Positions 6,291 through 7,298 of a stretch of DNA of 7,298 nucleotides are shown here, piece after piece. The DNA comes from JBOGIG01 sp050742455 (GTDB taxonomy: Bacteria > Actinomycetota > Acidimicrobiia > Acidimicrobiales > JBOGIG01). The notes beneath the pieces are model-generated. The model made no database searches and had not been told where the DNA came from. It worked only from the letters and a program-made list of their open reading frames with translations. A program made the translations under genes and the position numbers. The stretch lies in assembly GCA_050742455.1 (NCBI GenBank), contig JBOGIG010000169.1, positions 1 through 7,298 on the forward strand, given 5' to 3'. The stretch's first letter is position 1; every line of letters starts with the position of its first letter.

Positions 6291-6294
6291 AACC

Positions 6295-7068
6295 CTACGT
6301 GAGTCTGGTGCCACCTGCCTTCCGCCGGGACTCCTTGAGCCGGAACGACTCGCCGGAGGTGACGACGAGCACACTGTGATGCAAGAGCCGGTCGAGGAGG
6401 CTGACCGCGGTGGTGTGCTCGGGGAGGAAGCGTCCCCAGTCCTCGAACGGCCAGTGCGAGCCGATTCCGAGGGACCGGGTCTCGTAGGCGGCGGCGACCA
6501 GCCGGAAAAACAGCTGGGCGCCGGTGTCGTCCATAGGGGCGAAGCCGATCTCGTCGATCAGGACCAGATCGGCCTTCAAGATCTGCTCGATGACCCGGCC
6601 CACCGAGTTGTCGGCAAGACCGCGGTAGAGGGTCTCGACTAAGTCGGTGGCGGCGAAGTAACGGACCCGCTTGCCGGCGTCGACGGCGTGGTGGCCGAGG
6701 GCGACGAGCAGGTGGGACTTCCCTGTCCCGGCTGGGCCCACGAGACACAGGTTCTCGCGTGCGTCGATCCATTCGAGACCGGCCAGGTAGTCGAAGGTGG
6801 CCTGGGGCACCGACGAGGCGGCGACGTCGAACTCGTCGAGGATCTTTTTGACCGGGAAGGCAGCAGCCTTCATGCGGCCCCGGGCGTTGGAGGCGTCGCG
6901 TGAGGTGATCTCGGCCTCGATGAGGGTGCGCAAGAGCTCCTCGGGTTTCCAGCGCTGGGTTTTGGCCACCACCACCAGCTCGGGGGCCAGGCGTCGCATG
7001 GCGCCGAGACGCAACCGACGCAGGCCTGCCTCCAGGTCGGCGGGGAGGGCGGGCGGCGTGGTGTTCAT
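6295..7068 (-). CDS. istB: IstB-type AAA+ ATPase, transposition helper of IS-2
   Basis: A 257-residue IstB with a helical N-terminal domain (about 1-100). Its AAA+ core has Walker A GPAGTGKS at 111-118 and Walker B LVLIDEIG at 168-175. GIGSHWPFEDWGRFLPEH (201-218) stands where other IstB proteins have a sensor-1 SN motif; the SHWPF form is one I recall from actinobacterial IS21 elements. LLDRLLHH (224-231) carries the likely arginine finger. It would work with the adjacent IstA to select targets. The ATG at 7068 overlaps the istA stop as ATGA, and the ribosome site is weak (GGCGGTG), so translation is probably coupled. The frame is complete. Confidence 0.93.
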   Translation of the reverse strand: MNTTPPALPADLEAGLRRLRLGAMRRLAPELVVVAKTQRWKPEELLRTLIEAEITSRDASNARGRMKAAAFPVKKILDEFDVAASSVPQATFDYLAGLEWIDARENLCLVGPAGTGKSHLLVALGHHAVDAGKRVRYFAATDLVETLYRGLADNSVGRVIEQILKADLVLIDEIGFAPMDDTGAQLFFRLVAAAYETRSLGIGSHWPFEDWGRFLPEHTTAVSLLDRLLHHSVLVVTSGESFRLKESRRKAGGTRLT

Positions 7069-7298
7069 GACACACCGCCGACGGCGTAGTCGTCGAGTGA
7101 GCCGGTGCCGACGGCGGGCAGGTCGACGATGAGGGCGTCACCGGGGCCCCGGGGTCGGGGCACGCCCGCCCCGGCGGCGAGGATCGAGCGCACGTCGGCC
7201 GCCCGGAACCGCCTGAACTCGGTCGCCCGCGCGAGGGCGGCCACGAAGGCACCGGCGTCGTGGGCGGCCGCCATCGCCACCAGCTCGGCCAGGTCGGC
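7065..7298 (-). CDS. istA: IstA-type transposase of IS-2, C-terminal end only
   Basis: The frame is open to the window edge and gives 77 residues ending LPAVGTGSLDDYAVGGVS. The stretch LVAMAAAHDAGAFVAALARA followed by FRAADVRSILAAG is the Ala-rich helical tail usual in IstA proteins of this type. None of the catalytic core is in the window. A GTG at 7280 is an internal codon, not the start. The call rests mainly on position and the ATGA overlap with istB. Confidence 0.75.
   Translation of the reverse strand, partial: ADLAELVAMAAAHDAGAFVAALARATEFRRFRAADVRSILAAGAGVPRPRGPGDALIVDLPAVGTGSLDDYAVGGVS

Larger units (their letters stand above)
6224..7298 (-). mobile_element. Second IS21-family insertion sequence IS-2 (left part only)
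   Basis: The boundary at 6224 is where DUF262 similarity ends and a TGTC-type IS21 end begins (TGTCCGTGGCC). An IstB gene and the end of an IstA gene follow, both read leftward. The IstB is clearly divergent from that of IS-1, and here istA overlaps istB directly with no gene between. It is therefore a distinct element and not a second copy. Its right end and target duplication lie outside the window. Confidence 0.85.

Noticed and set aside
5849..7252. A 467-codon minus-strand open frame
   Set aside because: It runs through IS-2's istB in another frame, across the IS-2/DUF262 junction and the divergent promoter region. It is Arg/Pro/Gly-rich in the manner of GC-rich shadow frames, and istB has clear motifs in the correct frame.
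1..7298. A composite transposon formed by the two IS21 elements
   Set aside because: The two IstB proteins and the gene layouts differ, so the elements are not copies of each other, and each has its own junction with resident genes.

Overview
This is a GC-rich window that looks actinobacterial. The codons are GC-rich at the third position, GTG starts occur, one start fits a leaderless promoter, and the genes are packed with ATGA start/stop overlaps. The sequence alone does not fix the genus. Apart from one fragment, every gene is on the minus strand.

Layout. (1) Positions 1 to about 2717 are most of an IS21-family insertion sequence, called IS-1 here. It has an IstA-type DDE transposase, an IstB-type AAA+ helper and, between them, an unrecognised 77-residue protein. 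All three genes are chained by ATGA overlaps. The right end is a ladder of repeats spaced 22 to 24 bp. The left end lies just outside the window. (2) Positions 2718 to 6223 are the older resident DNA. It carries a leftward three-gene set: an AbiEi-like protein with a PD-(D/E)xK-like N-terminus and a winged-helix region, an AbiEii-like nucleotidyltransferase translationally coupled to it, and a membrane-anchored protein with a NERD domain. Divergent from these is the first 46 codons of a DUF262 (GmrS/GmrD-type) gene. (3) Positions 6224 to 7298 are the left part of a second, different IS21-family element (IS-2), with IstB complete and IstA cut by the window edge. IS-2 interrupts the DUF262 gene.

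How it fits together. The resident part reads as a fragment of a phage-defence island: an AbiE-type toxin/antitoxin pair, a membrane nuclease-like protein, and the start of a modification-dependent restriction-type gene. Two IS21-family elements have invaded it. IS-2 cut the DUF262 gene after codon 46. IS-1 landed at the 3' end of the NERD gene and appears to supply its last four codons and stop. The AbiE-like pair is intact, with a plausible leaderless promoter and a small palindrome over the -35 region.

The least expected observations are the third gene inside IS-1, the missing acidic residue in the NERD motif, the nuclease-like N-terminus on the AbiEi-like protein, and the AbiEi/AbiEii/NERD gene order. 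All homology calls are from recognised motifs, not searches.
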